From Leptidea sinapis (lineage: Eukaryota > Arthropoda > Insecta > Lepidoptera > Pieridae), in assembly GCF_905404315.1 (NCBI RefSeq), contig NC_066312.1, forward strand, positions 18,153,001-18,217,000: a stretch of 64,000 bases of DNA, given 5' to 3'. The notes under the pieces were generated by a model that saw nothing but the letters and a program-made list of their open reading frames with translations, had not been told where the DNA came from and searched no databases. Each line of letters opens with the position of its first letter. Position 1 is the stretch's first letter. A program made the position numbers and the translations under genes. Positions 32,726 to 42,800 of this stretch are shown in pieces.

Positions 32726-33109
32726 GTTTTATATTCCACTTCTTCTCATTACTTAAACTAAACGTTAACGTTAAACTTTTCCGAAGTGGTGGTAAGTGAA
32801 ATTAAATATAAGTATGATTTTTTGAAATCCTTGTTAAATAACTTTCGAATTTGGCATTTTGAAATGATTTCGAAGAATAATTCAAACAAACCGTTATTGG
32901 GGCACCTTTTTAAAAAAAAAATACAGACTTTCTGGAACTTTATTATCACTATTACAGTTCGGTTAGTAATATGTATTATCTAGTAACATTTATTTGTACA
33001 TTGATAATATTAAAATAAAATATAATTTATGGTATTTAAAAAATGTGATACAAAAATATACTATCGGAGAAGTATCCCCATGATGGGTACTTTCACTACC
33101 AAGGGAAAC

Positions 33110-33740
33110 TAAACTTGTAGGATATTATGCAGATGACATAGCAGTGGTGATCGTCGAAAATCATCCCAAAGAGAAAATTAGCCAGTGGATGAAAACAGTA
33201 AACCTTAAAATCGTAGAACAGAACAACATTACAAGCAGATTCAAACGATCATCTTGGGAGTTGGAGCAAATAAAATAAGATCAAAACCATTTATCCGATA
33301 TTAATTAGGAGCTATGATCGATGCTCTAAGTAACTTTAAACAGCAAGATCATCGCGAGAGCGAGAGCTGCGATAGTAAGAGCCTCCATATCAAGACTAAT
33401 GCCTCACAAAGGACGCCCAAAAGCAAGTAGGAGGGCACCACCGTCGTCAGTAGACAGGTCTGTGCTCACATATGGACTCCCTTTGAGGATGCTACGATGC
33501 TGCCCATAGAAATCCTAGCTAAAGATAGAAAAGTAATTTACCAGCGAAAGGGCTCAAGGCTACATTAACTTTGGGTAAGGAAAGAGAAGTGGCTAAATAG
33601 TATACGCTATGGGAATCCACAACAAAGCAGGTGGAGGTACCGTATTATACGATAGGTAGATGATTGGCTGAGCCGCAAACATGGTGAGGTAAACTATTAT
33701 GAAGATACGAAGCGGGGTGTAGGTAATCGTTAATTGTGGC
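33110..33740 (+). pseudogene. R1-type LINE reverse transcriptase relic
   Basis: Reads KLVGYYADDIAVVIVENHPK: YADD is the reverse-transcriptase active-site motif and the flanking residues fit insect R1-clade elements. Later pieces (LGAMIDALSNFKQQDHRE, VCAHIWTPFEDA, RRYDR.VDDWLSRKHGEVNYY) follow the order of the thumb and C-terminal region of R1 proteins. Many stops and frameshifts. Confidence 0.65.
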
Positions 33741-33875
33741 CAGGCGTTTATTCCGTAACTATCACAGATGTCACAAAAACTTATATCAGAAATACGATAC
33801 TTAATTAGTAAAATTACATCAATAACAATTTTTAATCAAACGAGAACCGTTCAGACTTTTTATATTACACACTCT

Positions 33876-34074
33876 CATACATTTAGTATGGGATTAGTAC
33901 AAAGATTTAAGTATCTTAGCTTAATACTAATATTATAAAGGAAACAGTTTATTAACCTAACAAATAAAATTATATTTTATTTTAATAATATTTATTTCTT
34001 AGTATGTACAAAGTTTTGTCGTCGACGTCCTTGTTGTGCGATGGTCGTTCTACTAATCCCATACTTAATGTATG
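33876..34074. repeat. Inverted repeat with 24-bp arms, about 200 bp across
   Basis: CATACATTTAGTATGGGATT and four further bases at 33876-33899 are complementary to 34051-34074, with one mismatch in 24. The roughly 150-bp interior has no coding capacity. Likely the ends of a small MITE, but no duplication of flanking bases was found. Confidence 0.7.
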
Positions 34075-34151
34075 GCAGTTTTTAGTATCAAAATTTTACA
34101 ACCATAAATGGGCGCAATCGGTTAAAATGAAGGGAGAGTGAGTCAGGATAT

Positions 34152-34197
34152 AGGATAGTTTTGCTATAAGCGCTTTCGCTTATAGCAAAACTATCCT
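34152..34197. repeat. Perfect 21-bp inverted repeat with 4-base loop
   Basis: AGGATAGTTTTGCTATAAGC plus G (34152-34172), loop CTTT, then the exact complement (34177-34197). It could form a cruciform in DNA or a stable hairpin in RNA. It sits 320 bp left of the pogo-like element, inside otherwise unexplained sequence. Confidence 0.9.
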
Positions 34198-35123
34198 CCG
34201 AAGGGCGGGGAGTTGTGCAGGTCACTTGGAAGGTCGGCACGAATACTAAAATAAGATAGAATACGCGTAAGTCTACGAACGGCTTGAATCTTTTGCATTG
34301 CGTAGACATGTGGGTGTTCACTGCTCACACACACAAACACGCACGCTTACACAAAGCACCAAATAAATTATTATAAATAAAAACCCAATGTATCTCTCAA
34401 GTAATACATATTATTATAATATTAAACGAGTGTTTAGTGCTATGGCCAAGTCAATATATTTATTTAAAACATAGAATATTTTCAATATTGATATGGTACA
34501 CTATATTGATATACACTAGGGGAGCGGGGGGCACGTTGTTACAGGGGTAAGAAGTTACACGCATTTTTTACCGGGATTTTCAACTCTTTGGTAGACGTAA
34601 GTGGACTCATTTGTTTCCTTATAACATCGTGCGTTGCAAAAAAACAATCAGTGACCCGCCGAGCGGCAAACTGTTAGGTTGTGTGCACGTGTCTCGATTT
34701 CCATCAAGTACGTAACAAAATCTTTTACGAAATTTTTGATTCCTGCCGTCTATATTTGTTATTCTCTAAATTCTTTTCACCTCGAACGTTCATAATGTAT
34801 CGAGTTTTAATTTGTAATAGCGTTTTATTCTGCTATTGATATCCATTAATGGCGGCTTTAATTTTAATTAAAAAACACACCATGGGGCAGGTTGTTACAA
34901 TTTTTCGGGGTAGGTTGTTACATGTAACAACTTGCCTCAGACCTTGTATTACCGTTCATCTCATTGACTATCATTTAGAAATTACTACGCTGTACTTAAA
35001 AATTAGAATAAATGGAAAGAAATTGAAGCTTTCGTTCCGACGGGCGCATTCTTGCTTTTTAAAACAATGGTTCATCTTTCAATTATTTTTTAAATTCTAA
35101 ATACTCATTGTTTTTTTTTTAGA

Positions 35124-37025
35124 ATGAGAAACTATAAAAGAAAAACGGAAAGAGGTACAACTAGTCAAGAAGATTATGAATCTGCTGCGGCAGAAGTACT
35201 GCAGAATAAAACGAGCATTCGTAAAGCAAGCAAAATGTTTAATTTGTGTCCGATGTCCTTATCCAGGTATGTCAGAAAAAACAAAAACAACGAATCTTGT
35301 TCATTGGGTTACGTTAAACCTAAATTGGTATTCTCACAAGAAGCCGAACATAAATTAGCTTCTTATCTAATCAAAAGTTCAGAAATATATTTTGGTTTAC
35401 TACCAACTGAAGTCCGAAAACTAGCTTATCAATGTGCAGTAAAACTCGAATTAAAAAATATTCCCCCCAGTTGGATCCAAAATAATATGGCTGGGCCGGA
35501 CTGGTTTAAAAGTTTTATGCACAGAAATCCTCAACTATCTCTGAGAACACCAGAAGCTACATCTTTGAGTAGAGCAACGTCATTCAACAGAACCAACGTT
35601 AAAGACTTTTTTGACAAACTGCAATTGTTATTCCAAAAATATGAATTCACTGCTTCGCGCATATGGAACGTTGATGAAACAGGTGTCACAACGGTACAGA
35701 AGCCTAAAAAAATAGTTGCTGCTCGTGGTCAAAAACAGGTCGGTGCGATCACATCTGCAGAAAGAGGAGTACTTGTAACGCTCACATGTGCCATAAATGC
35801 TGCTGGAAATTCAGTCCCGCCGATGTTCGTTTTTCCCAGAATGAGATACACTGATCTATTTCTTCGTGCTGGACCATCAGAAGCGATAGGAGCAGGCAAT
35901 TCTTCAGGATGGATGACAGAAGTAGAATTTTTAAAATTCTTGGATCATTTCATTCAACATGTCAAACCTTCCATTGAACAGCCCGTCCTCCTCCTGCTGG
36001 ATAACCACAACTCACATGTAAATTTTCACGTCGTGGAGAAAGCCAAAGTAAACAACATAATCATGCTGTCGTTTCCCCCGCACTGCTCTCACAATTTACA
36101 ACCATTAGATGTAGGCGTTTATGGCCCATTTAAAAACCACCTTAATCGAGCACAGACGGCCTGGATGTATAATCATCCAGGAAAAACAATGACGATTCAT
36201 GATCTCCCAGGCGTGGTGAAAGATTCACTGCCATTGGCCCTAAATCCTGTAAATATCATGAGCGGATTTCGATCAACCGGGATATGGCCTTTTAATCCTG
36301 ATATCTTTCAAGACAGTGATTATGCACCTTCTTATGTCACTGATCGCCCCAATCCAGAAACGAATCATCCCACTGCCTCGCAGAACACCTCCAATTTGAC
36401 ACTGGACCTGGAAAATCCGGAATTGCTAGATTCTGCGCCTCAACTGAACATAAGCACAAATGAAATCATACAGGCAATCGAAACAGCAACCAATCTATTA
36501 CCTGACACTATTAACAATATTACTGTTTCACCTTCTCCAAATCCAGCTTGTTCGCAAGATATAGAATGTTTAACAACATTACCGAGTGCAGATTCGTCAA
36601 GTTTTAAAAATAAAATTGAATTAGCGATACCAGGTTCATCTGGTATACAAAGTACATTTGAAAATTTTTCGCCTTCAAAGATAAGATCCTTTCCCAAGGC
36701 AGAGGCTCGAAAACAATCCAACCATAACCGTCGTAAACGTAAATCCGCTGTATTAACCGACACACCTGAAAAAGACTCATTACAAAAGGAGTATGAAGAA
36801 AAACTGGCCAAGACCAAAAAAGCGTGCGACCAAAATAAAGGAAAAGGTAAAGGAAAAGGGAAATCTGCGAAAACGAGTAAAGTAGGAAAAGAAAAGGTGA
36901 AGAAAAAAATTTTGGTTTCTGATTCAGATTCTGATACTGAAGAATGGTTTTGTTTAGTGTGTAGCGAAAGTTACAGTACTTCTAAAAAAGAAGATTGGGT
37001 AGAATGTTTAGAATGCAAAATGTGA
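35124..37025 (+). CDS. pogo/Tigger-like DDE transposase with truncated C-terminal PHD finger
   Basis: Catalyses cut-and-paste transposition of its element in the nucleus. An N-terminal helix-turn-helix lies at about residues 17-52 (KTSIRKASKMFNLCPMSLSR). The DDE core has D184 (WNVDETG), D293 (LLLDNHNSH) and D329 (LQPLDVGVYGPFK), 35 residues between the last two. FRSTGIWPFNPDIF follows near 380, then a long Ser/Thr- and Lys-rich linker with GKGKGKGK. The C-terminus starts a PHD zinc finger (C610, C613, C628, C631) but a TGA at 37023-37025 ends the frame. Reading through, the next 23 codons to TAA at 37095-37097 supply the missing His and three Cys. The start is preceded by a T-run and TTTAGA, a likely splice acceptor, so a noncoding 5' exon is probable. 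Confidence 0.92.
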   Translation: MRNYKRKTERGTTSQEDYESAAAEVLQNKTSIRKASKMFNLCPMSLSRYVRKNKNNESCSLGYVKPKLVFSQEAEHKLASYLIKSSEIYFGLLPTEVRKLAYQCAVKLELKNIPPSWIQNNMAGPDWFKSFMHRNPQLSLRTPEATSLSRATSFNRTNVKDFFDKLQLLFQKYEFTASRIWNVDETGVTTVQKPKKIVAARGQKQVGAITSAERGVLVTLTCAINAAGNSVPPMFVFPRMRYTDLFLRAGPSEAIGAGNSSGWMTEVEFLKFLDHFIQHVKPSIEQPVLLLLDNHNSHVNFHVVEKAKVNNIIMLSFPPHCSHNLQPLDVGVYGPFKNHLNRAQTAWMYNHPGKTMTIHDLPGVVKDSLPLALNPVNIMSGFRSTGIWPFNPDIFQDSDYAPSYVTDRPNPETNHPTASQNTSNLTLDLENPELLDSAPQLNISTNEIIQAIETATNLLPDTINNITVSPSPNPACSQDIECLTTLPSADSSSFKNKIELAIPGSSGIQSTFENFSPSKIRSFPKAEARKQSNHNRRKRKSAVLTDTPEKDSLQKEYEEKLAKTKKACDQNKGKGKGKGKSAKTSKVGKEKVKKKILVSDSDSDTEEWFCLVCSESYSTSKKEDWVECLECKM

Positions 37026-37128
37026 GCCCATGTCAAATGTGTAACAGGAAACGTTCAATTATTCATTTGTATTAATTGTAATTCTGATGAAGACTAATGT
37101 AATATAAATATGTGATATTGTTACCTAC

Positions 37129-37134
37129 AATAAA
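37129..37134 (+). terminator. Polyadenylation signal of the pogo-like transposase
   Basis: AATAAA 32 bases after the in-frame TAA that would close the full-length PHD finger. It is the first canonical signal downstream and lies inside the element, so transcription can end before the right inverted repeat. Confidence 0.6.
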
Positions 37135-38343
37135 GGTGAAGGTTGACCTTGAGGTCGCCTTTATTGCTTGCCTGGTGCAACTGTTACTCGTGATATGCTG
37201 TCGACTGTTTATACAGTATTGTATACGTAACTATAAATTTTATTGCAATATAAGTGTATTGAAAATGTTAGATTTTAGTTTAACTGAAGTGCCAAGTTAA
37301 AAAAGTATAAATAATTTATTACATGTTGGTATTTACTGACGAAATTTTCTAATTCAGTAATGAAAATGTGTTTTATATAAGATTTAAGAAAGTTCCTGCC
37401 AAAGTTATGTGATTATTACTGTTAAAAAGTTGGAAAATTACGATATAGATAGTATAATTGCTCATAAATGTTATAAGACTGTTCAAAATAGTCTCTTTTA
37501 TTCATAACGTTTTGAAACAATAAAAAATAAATGATTTATTATTGTTCATTTTGTTTATTTACCTACTGTAACATCGTGCCCCGAAGCTGTAACAACTAGC
37601 CCCAAGTCAGGGGTAAGTTGTTATAATCGACTTATTTCATTAATTCTCTATTACGGGAAAAATTACGTAAACTTTAATATTTTTCCAATGCTATTCTACT
37701 AGCTGAATAGACACACTAATGGTAAAAGCAATCAAATGTATACATTATTTGATAGCTTTTGTGATATTAATAATTATCTAAAAATTGTAACAACGTGCCC
37801 CCCGCTCCCCTATGTTGTTAGGTTAGCTAATTACGTAATAACTTAAGACAGAAGAACCCTTAAGTAGAGACTTAATAGATAGACTGACTTGGTATTACAT
37901 GGATCTCACAACTTCTTACGGTAGAACTGTGTTGCGAGACTTGGTTTTTTTACAAGTAATGTTTTTGATAGCTTTTCATTTCTTTTTGTAGATAATCCAA
38001 CTTTTTTGCCTTTCCAGACTTGACACTCTCGAAAGTGCTGCGTAAACTTGCAGAACAAAAACCATAAATTTGAAGCTTCTTGACAAAAGATGGATGAATG
38101 ACAAAATTAGAAAATATTGACTAGTTATAATTTTTAAACTACTAGTTCAAATTGAATGAAATTTTAAATCTAGTACCGAGTTTAATGTTTTCTTGTACTT
38201 AATAATTCAGGCTTGTAGTGTTATCTACAACGAAGTTATCGGGGTCGAAAATGGCCTGAACTGCTTCGAGAAAAGAATGGTACTGCCGTGCCGCTTGTTT
38301 TTGCTCGATTTGGTGGGGGCACGACCGTGTCCCCAGATACATA

Positions 38344-38790
38344 CACAGAACTCCAGAACGGTTTAAGTGAAACCGCTAAATTTTTCAAAGATGTTTCGGA
38401 AGAAAAGGAAACGGTGCTTCCCTTTCCTTCTCTTACTTTCTTCTTTTAAGTTCAACGTAATTTCCCACTCAACTGATTACAGATCTCATAAGGTTCTGGA
38501 CACACCCAAGAAACATTAAAATAGATACACAGACAACTTCAGAACACTAACTGAAACCGCTAACGTTTACATAGATGTTTCGGAAGAGAAGAAAACCGTA
38601 TTACCGACTTTTTCTCTCGCCTCTTTCTTTTAAGTTCAATGCGGTCTCACACACAACTCTTTACAGTTTTCATAATGTTCTGGAGAGGCCCAAGAACGAC
38701 AAAAATATATACGTAGAACTCCAGAACGCCCTTACGGAAACCGTTAACGTAAAATGATTCCCAAGAAAAGAAAACGATGTACAATTACGA
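38344..38790. repeat. Tandem repeat, unit about 183 bp, about 2.4 copies
   Basis: Copies start at about 38344, 38527 and 38709. Each has AC(A/G)(C/T)AGAACTCCAGAACG-like wording, GAAACCGCTAA(C), AAGATGTTTCGGAAGA and, in the two full copies, CTTTCTTCTTTTAAGTTCAA and ATAAGGTTCTGGA-like blocks. Copies differ by about 20-25 percent, so the duplication is old. No conserved reading frame was established. An earlier partial copy may exist at 38225-38340. Confidence 0.75.
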
Positions 38791-39342
38791 CTCAACGAAT
38801 TATCAGGGCATGATCCAAGACCAATCTAGACGATTGTGTAAAGGCAAGAGGTACCAAGAGTTTACGGCTGATGGAGGAGTTATAGTAAGTAAGCGTCAGA
38901 GGATAGACTACTAAGATGAAGGTTCCAAAACCACATATAGCTGGGAATCTGGGGACGCTAGAAAAAGTAAGAAAGCTAACTCTGCCAACACTAAGAATAT
39001 GATATTCAATACAGTAGAAACTGATAATGAAAAAGAAATAAAAACTAATGCATCTCACAATAATTCGATTAAAAAATTTAAAGCCGAAAGCTTGCTATTT
39101 GGACACTAAGATCACAGTACCGCCATAACCAGTACCAGTCTTTAAAACTTACAACAAATAAAAAAACGGAAAAAGAAAAACCAAAAGACTATTGAAATCC
39201 TCGTCATCACATAAGCGTAACTAATGTCCCGTTAAATACTTAGGTTAGTGGCTTAGTATTGCGTTATTTTATTGATTTAAGTTAACTTAAACTATAAGCG
39301 TTATCATTCATATTAATAGTTAACTTAAAATAAAAAAACTAA

Positions 39343-39478
39343 CCCCCTTTTTCATAATAGTCTGCTAACTTAAAGCATTGCTAATTCTCACTCTGTCTTC
39401 TTCTTTTGACCTAAGTAAGAATGAGAAAAAACACTCCTAAGCGGCTGTTTAAAGTTAGCGGACCATTATGAAGGGGGT
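39343..39478. mobile_element. 136-bp MITE, possibly piggyBac-like
   Basis: The left end CCCCCTTTTTCATAATAGTC and right end (reverse complement CCCCCTTCATAATGGTCCGC) form inverted repeats extending to GCTAACTTTAAA. Outside are CTAA on the left and TTAA on the right, suggesting a TTAA target duplication with one mutation, which is piggyBac-like. No coding capacity. Confidence 0.7.
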
Positions 39479-39872
39479 TAAAATAATTGACAAAATAGAT
39501 TAATTGATCAAAAGGGTATACACATCTGTCATCTCATATTTCATAAATAAACTTTATTGATGTAAAAAATATGTTTACATCGCTAATTTTTAAGCAAGAA
39601 ATAAAGTTTTGAAGTGCAAATAGTTCTGTGAAAAAATTTTTAAAATGCGATCACAGTCAATCCTCTCCACTTATATATTCCTTGCACTATTTTTGTATTA
39701 CATAACAAGTACAATTAGATAATACTTTGAGTTACTTTTTCAGCGTTAGATATTCTTATTTATAATATAACGATATAAAAAATTTAATAAACAAAATATG
39801 CATATTCCCTATTTACTGTTGAATTTGTCATCATTTCAGTGTGATGTCAATTCCTCGTAATACAGGTAAAAT

Positions 39873-42800
39873 TTAGGCTCCCTTTTCATAGTTGCGATAA
39901 ATTTCTTGGAACATATTCCGACAATTGATTTTCACTTTCAATTTTGAACAAAGTAGGAAAACGCCAGATAATTTCCTATGCAACGAGTAAATTTCCTCTG
40001 GCGGCGGACATAATCTGTGCGACAGTATTGTTGGAACCAAAGTTTGGATGCGTTGAGTTGTTTTCTGTGTTCCAAAGTCGAATCCGTCAGAGCTCTCCTT
40101 TGTGAACACTTCACCCATAATCATTACAGTGTCGACGTGTGTCTCCTCCATTATCTAGGAAAATATTAGCTAATTTGATTAATATTATATAAAAAAAAAT
40201 ATTCCAAAAGAAAGCTTCAGGTAACCCATTATTAACCCATTACAAACTAATTATTATTAGGTATTGAATTAAAATTATTTATCAGTAATAAAACTATGCT
40301 GAAGTGAAAAATAGCTCTTAAATAAATTTTATAATTTTATGTAACTCATACCCTTGTTACAGTAGTAACATATGTGAGTTATGGACATATTCAATTCAAA
40401 TATTTTTATTCAAAATAGGATGTGAAATCACTTATTGAAAGTCAAAAAAAACTACCACCCATTCCAAAATGAAAGCCTCAGGCCGGAGAAGAATGGGCGC
40501 AACAAACTCAGCATATCGTATTGTAATGTTAGCTGTATATCTCTATAGTTAGTTAACGTCGGAAAATGCCCCCTATCATATTAAATTTAAGTATTGTTCA
40601 ACATTGTTATGCTTATCAAACCAATTGTAAATGCTGTTTACAACCTTTAAAGCCATGTCTTATTTTACTATTCCTTATGTATTCACTTAAATTATAATTG
40701 AATAATAAAAAATATGCTGTTGGTAAAACACTCTGAATAATACATATTAACTAAATTTATATAAATGGCTGCAACTAACACAAAGCAAAAAAAAGTATAT
40801 ACAAATATCTAGTCATATTTCTTCATGTATAGAATGTTAAAAGAATCTTACTTGCATAATTTATACTAATATTATAAAGAGGAAAGATTTCATTGTTTGT
40901 TTGTTTGCATTGAATAGGCTCCGAAACTACTGAACCGATTTGAAAAATTCTTTCACTGTTGGAAAGCTACACTATCCCCGGGTGACATAGGCTATGTTAT
41001 ATTTTAAATTTTTTGTTAAATTGTTAAATACCCGTGCTGTGATGTCGGGGTAAACTGCTATATATTATATCACAAGTAAACCTTATCTATATAATATTAC
41101 CATTACTTACCCTGGATTCATATCCAGTTAGAAATTTCATATCTTTGGACATTTGTAATATTGTAGCACGATCACCATCTGAAGCTGCTTTTATGATTTC
41201 TATGTATTGGTCCATTAACTCTTTTGAATATTCACGAGTTGCTCCAAAGTCTAACAGAATAACCTAAAAGTATTAGATCGTTATCAGCATGTCATTAGGT
41301 AGATAAACTCACAATATGTTATTGCCTCCACAAGTACCGTGTTACCAAGCGAGAGAGTTCTGGTTCATGAAAAAAGTCAGTTTTTCTATTTTAAACTAAA
41401 CAAAACATTAATAAATACTTGAGAAGTTAGCAGGTTAGTTAACGCACATCTTTACAATCTGGAATTCTCTACCACATTCAAACAAACTGTGAAAATAGTA
41501 AAATTATAAAAAGTATTTTCCAAGAAAATTGTTTGCCATTACAGATACTTAAAGAAATTCTTTTTGCAGACTTTTTTAATATTGAATGTATGAAGTATGA
41601 AGCATCACCTGTTTAGTGTTTGTGTTGTAGAAGAAGTTAGCCCAGTTTGGATCTGTCTGCATACACCTTAGCACAAACATCTCTCTAAGACAAAGTTGCA
41701 TTATTTTATATGCTATGTCGTATCTTGTTTCATAGTCGGCTTCAAATAGTTTATCAAGAGGTTGACCATCAATCAGCTCTGTGGTTATCACCTCAGAAGA
41801 ACATAGATCATCTGAAATACAATTTTTATTCCATTAGAATTGACGGTGTTCACAAGACTCAGTAAATATGTAAGTCTCATTAGCCCAGTAATTTTTCTAG
41901 CTTCATAGTGAAACTCAGGTAATAGAATTGGACACTACTACTTGCAAGTAAAAATAGCCTCCACTATAATATCTAACACAGAAACATTTGCTTGTGTTAT
42001 TGGTGAAGTAACACACCTGATGTTATTATTCTTATAATATTATAAACCTCTCTGCAAAAAATGGGTGCTTAAAACTTTAATCATAGTTGTAAGAGGGATT
42101 TGATGCAATAAAATAAATACTATTTACTGATGAAAAAACACCTTTGTTGGTAATTAAGTCCATCTTAATTTGTTTTAATAACTGCTGCAATTCTTAATGG
42201 CAATTTTTGGATGAGGCTTTTTATGAGTTCTTTAGTAATATGCTCCCATGCAGCCGTAAGTTCTATGATGTTCTGTGAGGCTGGGTGTAAGTATCTAGCA
42301 CATCGTTTTAGAAAATCCCATAGATGCTCAATGGGATTGAGGTCGGAATTTCACTGGCCAATGTAATGGGATCCGCCGTAATTTTTTTACGAAAACTAAC
42401 TCTGTACAGTTAGTAGCTGGTCTTCAACTGTGTATATGGACTTCTAGAAGTCTTCTCCAGACAGTCCATATACTAACACATTTCTAACATCTTCAAGAGT
42501 GTTTTTGATGTTATTGTAGGTAGACTTCTGATTTCCTAAAGCTTTGCTCACGATACGTTATCGATAGTCACAGGGCTCAGTACATCGTTTTCTTCCTGAT
42601 TTTCTGTCTTCTTTTCCAAGAACTGTTTTCTTGAAACCTAGTCTAGATCTTATGAACAGCGGAACGAATGACAACAAACAGCTCCATTGATTACAGTCTT
42701 CTTGAAGAAGTGTCACTATATTACCAGTCATAATTGTCTTGTCTGTCATATTACGGTATAAACTTCACGAATAACCAATAAAACAGTAAAACATCAACAT

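Larger units (their letters stand above)
34519..37810 (+). mobile_element. pogo/Tigger-like DNA transposon, structurally complete (3292 bp)
   Basis: The left end 34519-34542 (GGGGAGCGGGGGGCACGTTG then TTAC) and right end 37787-37810 are exact 24-bp inverted repeats, flanked by TA at 34517-34518 and 37811-37812, the target duplication of the Tc1/mariner superfamily. Inside each end are repeated motifs of the form GGGG.A.GTTGTTACA: left at 34543, 34884-34899, 34906-34922 and inverted 34923-34938; right at 37568-37582, 37589-37604 and 37610-37625. It carries one long transposase gene. Identical ends and an almost open frame point to a recent arrival. Confidence 0.95.

Noticed and set aside
34849..35100. 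83-codon open frame before the transposase
   Set aside because: It covers the subterminal repeats and has no resemblance to known proteins; a splice acceptor follows it.
36440..36817. 125-codon minus-strand frame within the pogo-like transposase
   Set aside because: Antisense shadow of the transposase linker; no recognisable domain.
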